Shown here in pieces: positions 28,099-38,241 of a stretch of 64,000 nt of DNA (within the stretch, counting starts at the first letter, position 1; the number at the start of each line of letters is the position of its first letter). A program made the position numbers and the translations under genes. The stretch is from JBALVO01 sp036961445. Lineage in GTDB: Bacteria > Pseudomonadota > Gammaproteobacteria > Pseudomonadales > Halieaceae. The DNA lies in NCBI GenBank assembly GCA_036961445.1, contig JBALVO010000002.1, positions 40,366 to 104,365 of the forward strand. The letters run 5' to 3'. A model generated the notes under the pieces. It was not told the origin of the DNA. It saw only the letters and a list, made by a program, of their open reading frames with translations, and searched no databases.

Positions 28099-28781
28099 GT
28101 AGTGTCGGTAGCGCGCAATTTTGTCTGCGTTTGCTGCGCCGACAGCTGGTGCTGGCGGTGCGCCGTCCCATTGAAATCGGCAATCCGCTATTGTTTTTTG
28201 CCATGGTGGTCGCCTTGTTCCCGCTGGGTCTGGGTCCAGCGCCAGATCAATTGGCCGGTTTCGCACCGGGTATTCTGTGGATTATTGCCTTGTTATCGAA
28301 CCTGCTGACTTCCGATGCGGTATTTCGCAGTGATTTCGAAGATGGCAGCCTGGAGCAGTTATTATTGTCCCCACAGCCTCTGTTTATATCCGTATTGGCA
28401 TATATTGGCGCCCATTGGCTGATTACAGGCTTGCTGTTGGCAGTGGTGTCACCGATATTTGCCCTGATGCTCAATTTGCCTGCGACTGCCGTACTTACTC
28501 TGGTAATAAGCCTGTTGCTGGGCACCGGTGTGTTGAGCCTGGTAGGTTGTATTGGCGCCGCCCTCACGGTGGGCCTTAAACGCGGCGGTATGCTGATTTC
28601 GCTATTGATCCTGCCTTTGTATATGCCGGTGCTGATTTTTGGCGGTGCGGCGGTAAAAGCCGCCGCTAGTGGTATACCAGCCTGGCCCTATTTGGCCATT
28701 TTAGGGGCGATGCTCTGTCTGGCTATTGCTCTTGCACCTATCGCCATCGCCGCTGGGCTCAGGATTAGTGTCGATGCCTAA
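28095..28781 (+). CDS. ccmB: Heme exporter membrane protein CcmB
   Basis: A 228-residue inner-membrane protein with six hydrophobic segments. The motifs LVLAVRRPIEIGNPLLFF, SDAVFRSDFEDGSLEQLLLSP and LPLYMPVLIFG are diagnostic of CcmB. It is the permease partner of CcmA. The start GTG overlaps the ccmA stop (GTGA). A gap of 78 bases, holding a possible FNR-type promoter, separates it from ccmC. Confidence 0.93.
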   Translation: MSSVGSAQFCLRLLRRQLVLAVRRPIEIGNPLLFFAMVVALFPLGLGPAPDQLAGFAPGILWIIALLSNLLTSDAVFRSDFEDGSLEQLLLSPQPLFISVLAYIGAHWLITGLLLAVVSPIFALMLNLPATAVLTLVISLLLGTGVLSLVGCIGAALTVGLKRGGMLISLLILPLYMPVLIFGGAAVKAAASGIPAWPYLAILGAMLCLAIALAPIAIAAGLRISVDA

Positions 28782-28788
28782 GTCTAAA

Positions 28789-28802
28789 ATGATCCAAATC
28801 AA
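28789..28802 (+). promoter_or_regulatory. FNR/ANR-type site upstream of ccmC
   Basis: ATGAT-CCAA-ATCAA matches TTGAT-N4-ATCAA at 9 of 10 positions. Its centre (28795.5) is about 60 bases upstream of the transcription start predicted from the TATAAT at 28844-28849, which is the class I activator position. It suggests extra transcription of ccmC onward at low oxygen. Confidence 0.55.
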
Positions 28803-28821
28803 TCGTGCCATACACTTTGTG

Positions 28822-28849
28822 TTGTTCAGCGCGCAGCGCACTGTATAAT
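28822..28849 (+). promoter_or_regulatory. Candidate promoter of ccmC with perfect -10 and almost no leader
   Basis: TATAAT at 28844-28849 is a perfect -10 element. TTGTTC at 28822-28827 is a poor -35 with a 16-base spacer, as expected for an activator-dependent promoter. The predicted start of transcription is near 28856, only about four bases before ATG 28860, and no ribosome binding site precedes that ATG. The transcript may be leaderless or nearly so. Confidence 0.45.
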
Positions 28850-28859
28850 TGCCGCCGCT

Positions 28860-29606
28860 ATGTGGTCCTTCTTTCATAAACTTGGTTCTCCTCCCTGGTT
28901 GTATTCCATTTCCGGAATCATCCTGCGTTGGTTGCTGCCACTAACGCTGGTGGCATTGGCTGTCGGGCTTACCTGGGGATTAGTATTTACCGCACCGGAT
29001 TTCCGTCAGGGCAACAGTTATCGCATTATCTATATTCATGTCCCTGCGGCAGTGGTGGCCCTGGCTGGCTATTACGTGATGGCGCTGGCCGGTGCCGTTA
29101 ACCTGATCTGGAAAATGAAAATGGCCGATGTGGCGATGAAGGCGGCTGCGCCCATTGGTGCGGCCCTGACCTTTGTCGCACTGGTTACCGGGGCAATTTG
29201 GGGCAAGCCAACCTGGGGCACCTGGTGGGTTTGGGACGCCCGCATCACATCCATGCTTATCCTGCTATTTTTGTATCTGGGGGTAATCGCCCTGTACGAG
29301 GCTTTTGATAACAAAGAGGCGGCCGGCAAGGCCTGTGCGGTGCTGACGCTGGTTGGCATGGTCAATATTCCTATCATCTACAAATCTGTGGATTGGTGGT
29401 ATAGCCTGCACCAGAGCGCCTCCATCAAATTTTCCGGCGAATCGAGTATCGACACGAGTATGCTGTATCCTCTGTTACTGATGATCGCCTCTTTTTATGC
29501 ACTGTTTACTTGTTGCCTGTTGATGAATATGCGCGCCGAACTAGTACAGCGAGAAGCGAGAACCAGCTGGGTGAAGAAACTTGCGCTCGATGGAAAGGGT
29601 GGCTGA
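28860..29606 (+). CDS. ccmC: Heme transport protein CcmC
   Basis: A 248-residue inner-membrane protein with six helices. The WWD domain TWGTWWVWDARITSML, which binds heme, is near residues 119-135, and conserved histidines flank it (IIYIHVPAA, WYSLHQSAS). CcmC loads heme onto CcmE. The N-terminus FHKLGSPPWLY aligns with known CcmC starts, supporting ATG 28860 although there is no Shine-Dalgarno sequence. The stop TGA overlaps the ccmD ATG. Confidence 0.94.
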   Translation: MWSFFHKLGSPPWLYSISGIILRWLLPLTLVALAVGLTWGLVFTAPDFRQGNSYRIIYIHVPAAVVALAGYYVMALAGAVNLIWKMKMADVAMKAAAPIGAALTFVALVTGAIWGKPTWGTWWVWDARITSMLILLFLYLGVIALYEAFDNKEAAGKACAVLTLVGMVNIPIIYKSVDWWYSLHQSASIKFSGESSIDTSMLYPLLLMIASFYALFTCCLLMNMRAELVQREARTSWVKKLALDGKGG

Positions 29607-29824
29607 TGTATTTTGACAGCTTTACAGCGCTGCTGAACATGGACGGGCACGGTGGCTTTGTCTGGAGCGCCTATTTGATCACGGTGCTGGTCGTAGCCGT
29701 TATCCTGATAGCCCCCGGACGTCGCCAGAAGAAATTTCTGCAGCAATTGTCCGGCGAATTAAAGCGTGCAAACGCGGCCTCCGTTCGCGCTGTCGAAACC
29801 CCTAGCCCCAAAGAGGAGGCATAA
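29606..29824 (+). CDS. ccmD: Heme exporter small protein CcmD
   Basis: A 72-residue protein starting [20 protein letters not shown] at the ATG that shares its A with the ccmC stop. It has one membrane helix ([16 protein letters not shown]) followed by a basic stretch GRRQKKF, the standard CcmD layout. It stabilises the CcmABC-CcmE complex. The overlapping ATG/TAA with ccmE shows translational coupling. Confidence 0.9.
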   Translation: MYFDSFTALLNMDGHGGFVWSAYLITVLVVAVILIAPGRRQKKFLQQLSGELKRANAASVRAVETPSPKEEA

Positions 29825-30273
29825 TGCACCCGGTAAGAAAGCAAAGACTTTATCTGGTGTTGTTCGTGGTAGCATTTTCCAGCGCCGCGATTGGCCTGGT
29901 GGTGTACGCGCTCAGTGGCAATATCAATTTATTTTATCCCCCGGCGGAGGTTGCCGCGGGCAACGCGCCTGTGGGTCAGGCGATCAGGGTGGGTGGTATG
30001 GTGGTGGATGGCAGTGTGCAACGCAGTAATGATAGTCTGGCTGTGCGCTTTGACCTCACTGATTATGAGGCTGTCGTACCGGTGGTATATGAGGGCATCC
30101 TCCCTGACTTGTTTGGTGAAGGGCAGGGCGCAGTTGCATCAGGTAAGCTCAACGAAGAGGGCGTATTGCTGGCTTCAGAAGTGTTGGCCAAGCATGATGA
30201 AAACTATATGCCACCAGAAGTTGCGCACGCACTGGAACAATCCGGATACGATGATAAGGGCAAAGCCAAATGA
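29824..30273 (+). CDS. ccmE: Cytochrome c maturation heme chaperone CcmE
   Basis: A 149-residue periplasmic heme chaperone anchored by an N-terminal helix (about residues 10-30). The beta-barrel OB-fold has [11 protein letters not shown] and [28 protein letters not shown] segments. The heme-binding His is in [13 protein letters not shown], with Tyr four residues on. ATG 29824 overlaps the last base of ccmD; the end overlaps ccmF by four bases. Confidence 0.94.
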   Translation: MHPVRKQRLYLVLFVVAFSSAAIGLVVYALSGNINLFYPPAEVAAGNAPVGQAIRVGGMVVDGSVQRSNDSLAVRFDLTDYEAVVPVVYEGILPDLFGEGQGAVASGKLNEEGVLLASEVLAKHDENYMPPEVAHALEQSGYDDKGKAK

Positions 30274-32246
30274 TTCCAGAGTTCGGGCATTTCGCCCTGA
30301 TTATCGCGTTATGTCTCGCATTGGTTCTCGCCACGATTCCTGCCTGGGGCGCTTGGCAACGCAATATTGCGGCGATGTCGCTGGCACCTGGCCTGGCGGT
30401 AGGCTTGTTGGTATTCGTAGGGATAAGTTTTGCCTGCCTCAGTGTGGCCTTCCTGCAGGATGATTTTTCGGTAAAGGTAGTGGCTTCCAACAGTAATAGC
30501 CTGTTGCCACCGATGTACAAATTCTCGGCAGTGTGGGGCAACCACGAAGGGTCTCTGTTGCTGTGGGCGCTTATCCTGTCTTTCTGGACGGCTGCTGTAG
30601 CCTTGTTCAGTTCGCAGCTGCCTTTGCTGATGCTGTCCCGTGTATTGTCGGTGATGGGTGCGGTGGGGGTGGGGTTTATCTCTTTTTCTCTGCTGACATC
30701 CAACCCGTTTGAACGATTGTTACCGGGCACGCCCCTGGATGGCAGTGACCTCAATCCCCTATTGCAAGATCCGGGTCTGATTATTCATCCGCCGTTACTG
30801 TACATGGGTTATGTTGGTTTCTCCGTGGCCTTTGCCTTTGCCATCGCGGCGCTGTTGGGCGGCCGCCTGGACGCGTCCTGGGCGCGCTGGTCGCGACCCT
30901 GGACAAATATTGCCTGGGGGTTCCTAAGCCTGGGTATCATGCTGGGCAGCTGGTGGGCCTATTATGAATTGGGTTGGGGTGGCTGGTGGTTCTGGGATCC
31001 GGTGGAAAATGCATCCTTTATGCCCTGGTTGGCGGGTACAGCGCTGGTGCACTCCCTGGCAGTGACAGAAAAGCGTGGCTTGTTTAAAAGCTGGACGCTG
31101 TTGCTGGCCATTTTTACATTTTCCCTGAGCCTGCTGGGGACGTTTATTGTGCGCTCAGGGGTTCTGACCTCAGTGCACGCGTTCGCGACTGATCCGGCGC
31201 GCGGCCTGTTTATCCTGATATTCCTGGCACTCGTAGTAGGCGGGTCACTTACCTTGTATGCCTTCCGTGCGCCTGCAGTGAGCAGCCGTGTCCGTTTTGC
31301 CTGGATGTCACGGGAAACCCTGTTACTGCTTAATAATGTGTTTTTTCTGGTGGCTACGCTAACCGTTCTGTTTGGCACCTTGTTTCCACTACTTATGGAT
31401 GCCTTGGGGCAAGGTAAGTACTCGGTGGGTCCACCGTATTTCAATGCTGTATTTGTGCCGCTAATGGCGCTGTTGGTGCCGTTTATGGGCTTGGGCCCCG
31501 TGTCTCGCTGGAAGGCTGACAGTCCCAGGCGTTGGCTGGCAGAGCTTGCTGTGCCAGCCGGTGTGGCAGTCATTTGCGGTCTTACATTGCCGCTGTTCGG
31601 TGCGCAATATAATTTATGGGTTGCTCTTGCGGTGGTGTTGTCGGCCTGGCTGGTGCTGGGTTTGATCAAGGATGTTTGGAATCGTGTGCACACTGCCTCC
31701 ACCCTGGCAGGCGGCTTGCGTCGTTTAACGCCCAGTTACTGCGGTATGTTCCTGGCGCATTTGGGCTTTGCCGCCTGTGTTACCGGGGTTGTCGCAACCA
31801 GCCAGTACAGCCTTGAGCACGACTTGAAAATGAGTCCGGGCGACACGGAAATGTTGGCTGGTTATGAGTTTCGCTTTGTAGAAGTCGCTGCTGTGCGCGG
31901 TGCCAATTTTTTGGCTGATGAAGCACGCTTTGAAGTCAGGCAGGACGGTGTACTGATAGCGACAATGGCACCGCAGAAGCGGCGTTATCTTGCTTCGGGT
32001 TCGGTTATGACAGAAGCGGCTATAGAGGCGGGCCTGTTTCGAGATTTATATGTCGCTATGGGCGAACCCATCGGGGAAGGTGGAGCCTGGGCCATGCGTT
32101 TGCACTATAAGCCAATGGTGCGCTGGATGTGGTTAGGCGCGATCTTTATGGGTCTGGGTGCTTTCACCACGGCTCTGGATAAGCGCTATCGTCGGCAGCG
32201 CAGTACCCAGGCCGTTGCTGCTGCAGGGGCCATACATGGCGCCTAG
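30270..32246 (+). CDS. ccmF: Cytochrome c heme lyase subunit CcmF
   Basis: A 658-residue integral membrane protein with about 14 helices. The WWD heme motif [18 protein letters not shown] is near residues 231-248, preceded by [14 protein letters not shown], both typical of CcmF. With CcmH/CcmI it attaches heme to apocytochromes. It starts with ATGA overlapping ccmE and ends 11 bases inside ccmG. Confidence 0.94.
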   Translation: MIPEFGHFALIIALCLALVLATIPAWGAWQRNIAAMSLAPGLAVGLLVFVGISFACLSVAFLQDDFSVKVVASNSNSLLPPMYKFSAVWGNHEGSLLLWALILSFWTAAVALFSSQLPLLMLSRVLSVMGAVGVGFISFSLLTSNPFERLLPGTPLDGSDLNPLLQDPGLIIHPPLLYMGYVGFSVAFAFAIAALLGGRLDASWARWSRPWTNIAWGFLSLGIMLGSWWAYYELGWGGWWFWDPVENASFMPWLAGTALVHSLAVTEKRGLFKSWTLLLAIFTFSLSLLGTFIVRSGVLTSVHAFATDPARGLFILIFLALVVGGSLTLYAFRAPAVSSRVRFAWMSRETLLLLNNVFFLVATLTVLFGTLFPLLMDALGQGKYSVGPPYFNAVFVPLMALLVPFMGLGPVSRWKADSPRRWLAELAVPAGVAVICGLTLPLFGAQYNLWVALAVVLSAWLVLGLIKDVWNRVHTASTLAGGLRRLTPSYCGMFLAHLGFAACVTGVVATSQYSLEHDLKMSPGDTEMLAGYEFRFVEVAAVRGANFLADEARFEVRQDGVLIATMAPQKRRYLASGSVMTEAAIEAGLFRDLYVAMGEPIGEGGAWAMRLHYKPMVRWMWLGAIFMGLGAFTTALDKRYRRQRSTQAVAAAGAIHGA

Positions 32247-32778
32247 GCTCAAACTGTTTCTACCGCTGATCCTGTTTGCGGTTTTGGCGCTGTTCCTGTT
32301 TAGGGGCTTATCGCTTGATCCTCGTGAGATGCCATCTGCCCTGATCGATCGTCCGCTGCCCGAATTCAGTCTGCCCAGTCTGGGGCGCGAGCAATTGTTA
32401 TCCCGCGATCAGTTATTGGGCAGAACGGTACTGCTGAATGTCTGGGCTACCTGGTGTGTGTCATGTCGGGTGGAGCATCCTTATCTGCATCAATTGGCAG
32501 AACAGGGTGTGCCTATTTATGGTGTTAACTATAAAGATGACGATACCGATGCCCTGCGCTGGCTGGAGAATCTGGGTAATCCCTATGTGGCTAATATCGT
32601 CGACGCAGAAGGGACGTTAGGCCTGGACCTGGGCGTTTACGGGGCCCCGGAAACTTATTTGGTAGACGCCACTGGCGTGATTCGTTATCGGCATGTGGGC
32701 GTAGTAGATGATCGAGTGTGGCAGACGATATTACAGCCACTTTATGCGGAAGTCAGTGCAGGAGATAGTCGCCGATGA
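32236..32778 (+). CDS. ccmG: Thiol:disulfide interchange protein CcmG/DsbE
   Basis: A 180-residue membrane-anchored thioredoxin-like protein: one N-terminal helix (LKLFLPLILFAVLALFLF), then the thioredoxin fold with active site ATWCVSCRVEHP (CxxC near residue 74) and the GVYGAPETYLVD cis-proline region. It keeps apocytochrome cysteines reduced for heme ligation. ATG 32236 gives the usual length; a longer frame into ccmF is not needed. It overlaps ccmF by 11 bases and ccmH by four. Confidence 0.92.
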   Translation: MAPRLKLFLPLILFAVLALFLFRGLSLDPREMPSALIDRPLPEFSLPSLGREQLLSRDQLLGRTVLLNVWATWCVSCRVEHPYLHQLAEQGVPIYGVNYKDDDTDALRWLENLGNPYVANIVDAEGTLGLDLGVYGAPETYLVDATGVIRYRHVGVVDDRVWQTILQPLYAEVSAGDSRR

Positions 32779-33257
32779 GTATGCTACGTGGGTTGCTGAT
32801 GCTGGTCCTGTTGTGTGCGGCAATGCCGGGGGCGGCGGTCATAGAGACCTATAGTTTCAGTGATCCTGAGCTGGAGTCGCGTTACCAGCAACTCAGTGCC
32901 GAATTGCGTTGTCCCAAATGCCAGAACCAGAATATAGCGGACTCTAATGCACCCATTTCACAGGATCTACGCAAACTGCTGTATCAGCAGCTGGAGCAGG
33001 GTTCTTCAGATGATGAGATCCTGGACTACATGGTGGCGCGCTATGGAGAATTTGTTCGCTACCGTCCGCGCTTTGATGGCGCTACTGCTATTTTGTGGCT
33101 GGCTCCGGTACTGCTGTTGCTGTTGGGGTTGGTGGTCGCCGGATTAACCCTGCGTTCGCGTCGCGAGAGCGCTGATGGGGCGGACAATGGACAGTTGAGT
33201 GTCGATGAGCAGCAACAGCTGCAGACTCTTTTGCAGAAAACGGAGACAGATTCTTGA
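32775..33257 (+). CDS. ccmH: Cytochrome c maturation protein CcmH (CcmL)
   Basis: A 160-residue protein with a signal peptide (residues 1-21), the redox motif LRCPKCQNQNIADSNAPIS (CxxC near residues 43-46), a helical domain and one C-terminal membrane helix (AILWLAPVLLLLLGLVVAG). It is the short CcmH form, with the TPR part supplied by separate CcmI downstream. It works with CcmG in reducing apocytochrome. Its stop overlaps the TTG start of ccmI. Confidence 0.92.
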   Translation: MSMLRGLLMLVLLCAAMPGAAVIETYSFSDPELESRYQQLSAELRCPKCQNQNIADSNAPISQDLRKLLYQQLEQGSSDDEILDYMVARYGEFVRYRPRFDGATAILWLAPVLLLLLGLVVAGLTLRSRRESADGADNGQLSVDEQQQLQTLLQKTETDS

Positions 33258-34489
33258 CCACGTTCATAATTGCCTGTGCTGGCCTGGTACTGCTCAGCGG
33301 GTTGTTTTACCTGTTTCCTGCGCGGCGCCGCGGTGGTGCGGATGCGGATATGGCGCGCGCCAACCTGGAATCCTTCCGCTTGCGCGAAGCCGAATTGAGT
33401 CGCGAAGGCAGCGCTGTGTTGCAAGATGATGCCAGGCTGCGCTTGTTGGAGGACGAGCAACAGCAGGCTCAGGTAGATCGTGCCGCATCTGAGCAATCAT
33501 TCCCCGTATGGATTTTATTGCCGCTGGTGGCGCTGGTGTCTGCCGGGCTGTATTACAAGTTGGGCGCGGCCCCTGATGTACTGATAGTGCGACAGTTGGA
33601 GAATGTCAGCGAGAGCAGTTCAGAGCAGGATATGCAGCGCCTGATGGCACAAATACAAAACCGTTCTGCGCAACGCCCGGACAATCTGCACTATGCGGCG
33701 CTGCTGGGTCGTTATTACATGGGGCAGCAGGACTATACGCGTGCCGCCCAGACTTACGGCGCCCTGGCCGTGGATGCGCCACAGGATGCTCAGGCCCTGG
33801 CTTATGCCGCCCAGGCGGAGTATCTCGCGTCTGGTCGCACATTAAACGATAAAACCCGCATGAAGGCCGAACAGGCGCTGGCCATTGATCCGCATCAGCG
33901 CACCGCCCTGGGCTTGCTGGGAATGGCATCTTTTGAGCAGCAGAAGTACCGCGCGGCCATTGAGTACTGGCAGCGCTTGTTAGTCATGGAGACGCCGGAC
34001 TCGGAAAGCGCGCAAATGATCGCCAGCGTGATTGCAACAGCACAACAAAGGCTGGGCGAAGGTGGCCTGCAGCCAGCGCCGGCTCCGACCGCGCCAGCAG
34101 CGACAGCGGTAGCTGACACCGCAGTAGCTGACACCGGAGTGACCACTGCCGGGGTAACCGTACGCGTGGCCCTGCCTGCCCAGGCCAGGTTCAATCCCGG
34201 CGATACCGTATTCATACTGGCCCGCAATGCAGAATCCGACAGCCGTATGCCGATTGCCGTGAAGCGACTGCAAGCGAGTCAGCTACCTATCACCCTGCGC
34301 CTGGATGACAGCAACTCCATGGCCGGACAGAAACTGTCTGCTACAGAGTCAGTGCTGGTACTGGTACAGGTGTCCCCGGATGGTCGTCCGGGTGAGGCAA
34401 ACGCCAGCTGGTTAGGACAAGCCGGACCCCTGGCTCCGTCCCTGGATACCGCGCCACTGGACATTCTGCTGTACACCAACGGCAGCTGA
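33254..34489 (+). CDS. ccmI: Cytochrome c biogenesis protein CcmI
   Basis: A 411-residue protein with two N-terminal membrane helices (FIIACAGLVLLSGLFYLFP and WILLPLVALVSAGLYYK). A cytoplasmic loop lies between them, followed by a periplasmic TPR region (about residues 120-260, with repeats such as YAALLGRYYMGQQDYTRAAQTY) and a C-terminal beta-rich domain. It binds apocytochrome c for delivery to CcmF/H. The TTG start overlaps the ccmH stop. A low-complexity Ala/Thr linker around residues 275-300 contains a short tandem repeat. Confidence 0.9.
   Translation: MTTFIIACAGLVLLSGLFYLFPARRRGGADADMARANLESFRLREAELSREGSAVLQDDARLRLLEDEQQQAQVDRAASEQSFPVWILLPLVALVSAGLYYKLGAAPDVLIVRQLENVSESSSEQDMQRLMAQIQNRSAQRPDNLHYAALLGRYYMGQQDYTRAAQTYGALAVDAPQDAQALAYAAQAEYLASGRTLNDKTRMKAEQALAIDPHQRTALGLLGMASFEQQKYRAAIEYWQRLLVMETPDSESAQMIASVIATAQQRLGEGGLQPAPAPTAPAATAVADTAVADTGVTTAGVTVRVALPAQARFNPGDTVFILARNAESDSRMPIAVKRLQASQLPITLRLDDSNSMAGQKLSATESVLVLVQVSPDGRPGEANASWLGQAGPLAPSLDTAPLDILLYTNGS
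34102..34137 (+). repeat. Two copies of a 15-bp tandem repeat in the ccmI linker
   Basis: The unit GTAGCTGACACCGCA recurs almost exactly twice and encodes AVADT-AVADT in the Ala-rich linker of CcmI. It keeps the frame, so copy-number change would only lengthen or shorten the linker. Confidence 0.5.
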
Positions 34490-34701
34490 CCAGGCAGTGC
34501 AGCGCAGCACCTCCTGCCGCGCTGAATAGCGTCACCAAAAACACCTGATTACTATTTTTCTGCTTTTCTCCAGCTCAGGCATAGTGTTGCCCGTTTAAAG
34601 TCTATACACTACATCTTGTGTTTCGGTGTCGGGGCAAAAAGCATTAAAAGCCGGCATAAAGATATAAAAAACAGCAAGATACAATAGATACTTAAGGTTA
34701 T

Positions 34702-37700
34702 ATGCGACTAAAGTCTATCAAGCTGGCAGGTTTCAAGTCATTCGTCGATCCTACGACGGTCCATTTTCCGAGCAATATGTGTGCGGTAGTTGGTCCCAAC
34801 GGCTGTGGAAAATCCAATGTGATCGATGCCGTGCGTTGGGTGATGGGAGAGAGTTCTGCCAAGAATCTGCGCGGCGAGTCCATGGCAGACGTCATCTTTA
34901 ATGGCTCAGTCAATCGCCAGCCGGTTGGACAGGCTTCCATCGAGCTGATATTTGATAATGCAGATGGCGGCGTCGGTGGCGAATATGCCAGTTACGCCGA
35001 GATTGGAATCAGGCGCCTGGTCACCCGCGAAGGCCAATCTGAATACTTCCTCAATGGCACCAAATGCCGCCGCCGCGATATTACGGATATTTTCCTGGGA
35101 ACGGGTCTCGGTCCGCGCAGTTATGCCATTATCGAGCAGGGGATGATCAGTCGCCTGATCGAATCCAAGCCCGAGGAGCTGCGCGTCTTCATTGAGGAAG
35201 CGGCAGGTATCTCCAAGTACAAGGAGCGCCGCAAGGAAACAGAGAGCAGGATGCGCCGTACCCTTGAGAACCTTGATCGCCTCACCGATTTACGCGATGA
35301 GCTGGAGCGTCAGCTGCAGCATCTGGAGCGCCAGGCACAGGCCGCCGAAAAATATACCGAATTCAAAGTCGAAGAGCGAGAGCTCAAGGCCCAGTTGCAG
35401 GCTTTACAGTGGCAGGAACTGGACGGCCAGATCAAGATTGCCACGCAGTCTATAGGCGAGTTGGAAGTCAAACTCGAAGCTGTGCACGCCGAGCACCAAC
35501 AGGTCGATACCGCCATTGAGCAGCATCGGGTGGAACACACCGATCGCACTGACGCATTCAATCAGGTACAGGCCACGTATTATTCCCTGGGTTCCGAAGT
35601 TGCCCGGATTGAGCAGACCATACAGCACCAGCAGGAGCGCAGTCGCCAGCTACACGAAGACCTGGAGCAGACTACGGCTAACCTGAGTGAGTCCGAAGTG
35701 CATCTGGGCGATGATCGCGAGAAACTGGCCAGCTGGGAAGTAGAGATCGAGAATTTGACGCCAGAACTGGAAATGCTGCAAGCGGTAGAGGAAGAGTCGG
35801 CAGAGGCGTTGCTGCAGGCCGAAGATGCCATGCATAGCTGGCAGCAGCAGTGGGATGAATTTAATCAGCACGCAGCGGAACCGCGCCAGCAGGCCGAGGT
35901 GCAGCAGTCGCGCATACAGCACGTAGAGCAGGTGTTGCAGCGCATTCAAAAACGCACCGCGCAGCTCGAAGAAGAAAAGCAGGGGCTGAAAGCGGGCCCG
36001 GCGGATACCGAAATCGAGGAGCTCGGTGAACAGCTAGCTGAAATAGAGCTGACTATGGCTGAGCACGAAGATCGCAGTGAGTCTCTGGTAGAGACGCTGG
36101 CGACGACCCGGGATAACAGTGCCGGGTTTTCTACCGAGCTGAATCAGGTGCGCTCAGAGCTGCAGCGTATGCGTGGCCGTCAGGCCTCACTGGAGGCTCT
36201 GCAGCAGGCCGCGATGGAAGATGGCAGTCAAGCTGTTGGGGAGTGGCTGCAGTCCCAGCAGATTGCTGACAGGCCACGCTTGCTGGAGCAGATGCAAGTG
36301 GACGATGGTTGGCAGCTGGCGGTGGAGACGGTGCTGGGCGATTACCTGCAAGCCGTTTGTGTCACTGAGCTGGGTCAGTTGGGTAGCTTACTCGGTAGTC
36401 TGGAGCAGGGCGGGTTGATGTTGTTGGAGGCGGGGGCGGATACGCGGCCGCAACCGGCAGAATTTCTCGCGTCCAAGGTGCGTAGTGCAGGGCACGCCGA
36501 TGCGTTACTGCAGGGTGTGCGGGTGGCGGATGAGTTGAGCCTGGCCATGGCGCAGCGCTCTTCATTGGCTGCGCATGAGTCGATTATTACGCGCGACGGG
36601 GTGTGGCTGGGGCCAAACTGGTTGCGGGTCACTCGGGTCGCGGACGAGCAGGGCGGCGTTATTGCGCGCCAGCAGGAACTGGAGACACTGGGAGCGAAGC
36701 TGGAGTCCACAGAGCAGCGTGAGACGCAACTGGATCAAGCGCTATTGCAGTCCCAGGATGAACTTAAACGATTTGAGGAGCAGCGTCAGGATTGCCTGCG
36801 GGAGCTGCAGTTGGCCACCCGATCACACGCGGAAGCCAGCGCGCAATTGTCAGCTCATCAGGCCAAGGCCGAGCAGATCAATATGCGTCGCGACCGAATC
36901 AATGCTGAAATTGATGATTCAAGAGGGCAGTTTCGTCAGGAACAGGAGGCCATGGCAGAGTCGCGGCAATTGTTGTCTGCAGCGATAGAGAGCATGGAAA
37001 CGGATTCCCAGCGGCGCGAGGAATTGCTGTCGGCCAGGGACGATACTCGTGGCACATTGGACAGAACGCGGCAAAAGGCCCGCCACGACAAGGATGGATC
37101 ACATCAGATCGCGATGCGCCACCAGTCGTTGCAGACCCAGCTCAATTCGATGCGTGAATCTATAGAGCGCACGGACCGCCAGGTAGCGCAATTACGAGAG
37201 CGCAGAGATGCCCTGGCTGCATCCATGAGTGAAAATGATGATCCACTGAAAGGCTTGCAAGCGGAACTGGAAGAGCAGCTCGAGAAGCGCTTGTTAGCGG
37301 AAGGCGAGCTTAGTCAGGCGCGCCAGTTAGTAGCCGATGTGGATTTCCAGTTACGTGAGGCAGAGCAACTGCGCGCAGCAATCGAGCATCGTGCTGAAAT
37401 GGTGCGTGCCGATTTAGAGCGACAGCGTATTGGCAGTCAGTCACTGCAGGTGCAGCGTGAAAATGTTCAAAAGCAACTCACGGAAGGCCAGCACCAGGTA
37501 GAAGATGTATTGGAGAACATGCCTGAGGGAGCCAACGAGTCCGAGTGGCAACAGCGTATTGAGCGGGTGGCCAATCGTATTGCACGTCTGGGCCCGATTA
37601 ACCTGGCCGCTATCGACGAGTACAATCTGCAGTCTGAACGTAAAAATTACCTGGATGCGCAGAACGAGGACCTGGCAACGGCTCTGGAGACACTCGAGTC

Positions 37701-38202
37701 CGCTATCAGAAAGATCGACAAGGAAACCCGCAACCGTTTCCGTGATACCTTTGAAAAAGTGAACGTTGGCCTGCAGGAGCTGTTTCCCAGGGTGTTTGGT
37801 GGCGGCAGCGCTTATCTGGAAATGACCGGAGATGATTTGCTTAATACGGGTATTTCTATCATGGCGCGTCCTCCGGGCAAGAAAAACAGTACCATCCACC
37901 TGCTCTCTGGTGGCGAAAAGGCATTGACGGCAATAGCACTGGTGTTCTCCATTTTTCAACTCAATCCAGCACCGTTTTGTATACTGGACGAAGTTGACGC
38001 GCCATTGGATGATGCCAATACTGGTCGCTATGCGCGACTGGTGAAAGAGATGTCGGACAAAGTACAATTCATCTACATTACACACAATAAAATCTCCATG
38101 GAGCTTGCGGATCACCTGATGGGTGTGACCATGCACGAGCCAGGCGTATCGCGACTGGTATCAGTGGATGTTGACGAGGCGGCGCAGCTTGCGGCAAGTT
38201 AG
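34702..38202 (+). CDS. smc: Chromosome segregation ATPase SMC
   Basis: A 1166-residue SMC protein. The N-terminal head has Walker A GPNGCGKSN (about residues 32-40) and FIEEAAGISKYKERR. A first coiled coil is followed by a hinge around residues 500-630 and a second coiled coil. The C-terminal head has signature LLSGGEKALTAIAL, Walker B FCILDEVDAPLDDAN and ITHNK. It condenses and organises the chromosome with ScpAB. AAGG lies five bases before ATG 34702. It precedes zipA and ligA, the order known from Pseudomonas. Confidence 0.95.
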   Translation: MRLKSIKLAGFKSFVDPTTVHFPSNMCAVVGPNGCGKSNVIDAVRWVMGESSAKNLRGESMADVIFNGSVNRQPVGQASIELIFDNADGGVGGEYASYAEIGIRRLVTREGQSEYFLNGTKCRRRDITDIFLGTGLGPRSYAIIEQGMISRLIESKPEELRVFIEEAAGISKYKERRKETESRMRRTLENLDRLTDLRDELERQLQHLERQAQAAEKYTEFKVEERELKAQLQALQWQELDGQIKIATQSIGELEVKLEAVHAEHQQVDTAIEQHRVEHTDRTDAFNQVQATYYSLGSEVARIEQTIQHQQERSRQLHEDLEQTTANLSESEVHLGDDREKLASWEVEIENLTPELEMLQAVEEESAEALLQAEDAMHSWQQQWDEFNQHAAEPRQQAEVQQSRIQHVEQVLQRIQKRTAQLEEEKQGLKAGPADTEIEELGEQLAEIELTMAEHEDRSESLVETLATTRDNSAGFSTELNQVRSELQRMRGRQASLEALQQAAMEDGSQAVGEWLQSQQIADRPRLLEQMQVDDGWQLAVETVLGDYLQAVCVTELGQLGSLLGSLEQGGLMLLEAGADTRPQPAEFLASKVRSAGHADALLQGVRVADELSLAMAQRSSLAAHESIITRDGVWLGPNWLRVTRVADEQGGVIARQQELETLGAKLESTEQRETQLDQALLQSQDELKRFEEQRQDCLRELQLATRSHAEASAQLSAHQAKAEQINMRRDRINAEIDDSRGQFRQEQEAMAESRQLLSAAIESMETDSQRREELLSARDDTRGTLDRTRQKARHDKDGSHQIAMRHQSLQTQLNSMRESIERTDRQVAQLRERRDALAASMSENDDPLKGLQAELEEQLEKRLLAEGELSQARQLVADVDFQLREAEQLRAAIEHRAEMVRADLERQRIGSQSLQVQRENVQKQLTEGQHQVEDVLENMPEGANESEWQQRIERVANRIARLGPINLAAIDEYNLQSERKNYLDAQNEDLATALETLESAIRKIDKETRNRFRDTFEKVNVGLQELFPRVFGGGSAYLEMTGDDLLNTGISIMARPPGKKNSTIHLLSGGEKALTAIALVFSIFQLNPAPFCILDEVDAPLDDANTGRYARLVKEMSDKVQFIYITHNKISMELADHLMGVTMHEPGVSRLVSVDVDEAAQLAAS

Positions 38203-38241
38203 ATGAGAAAGGGCATTTACAGGTAGAACGGCTTGGGATTG

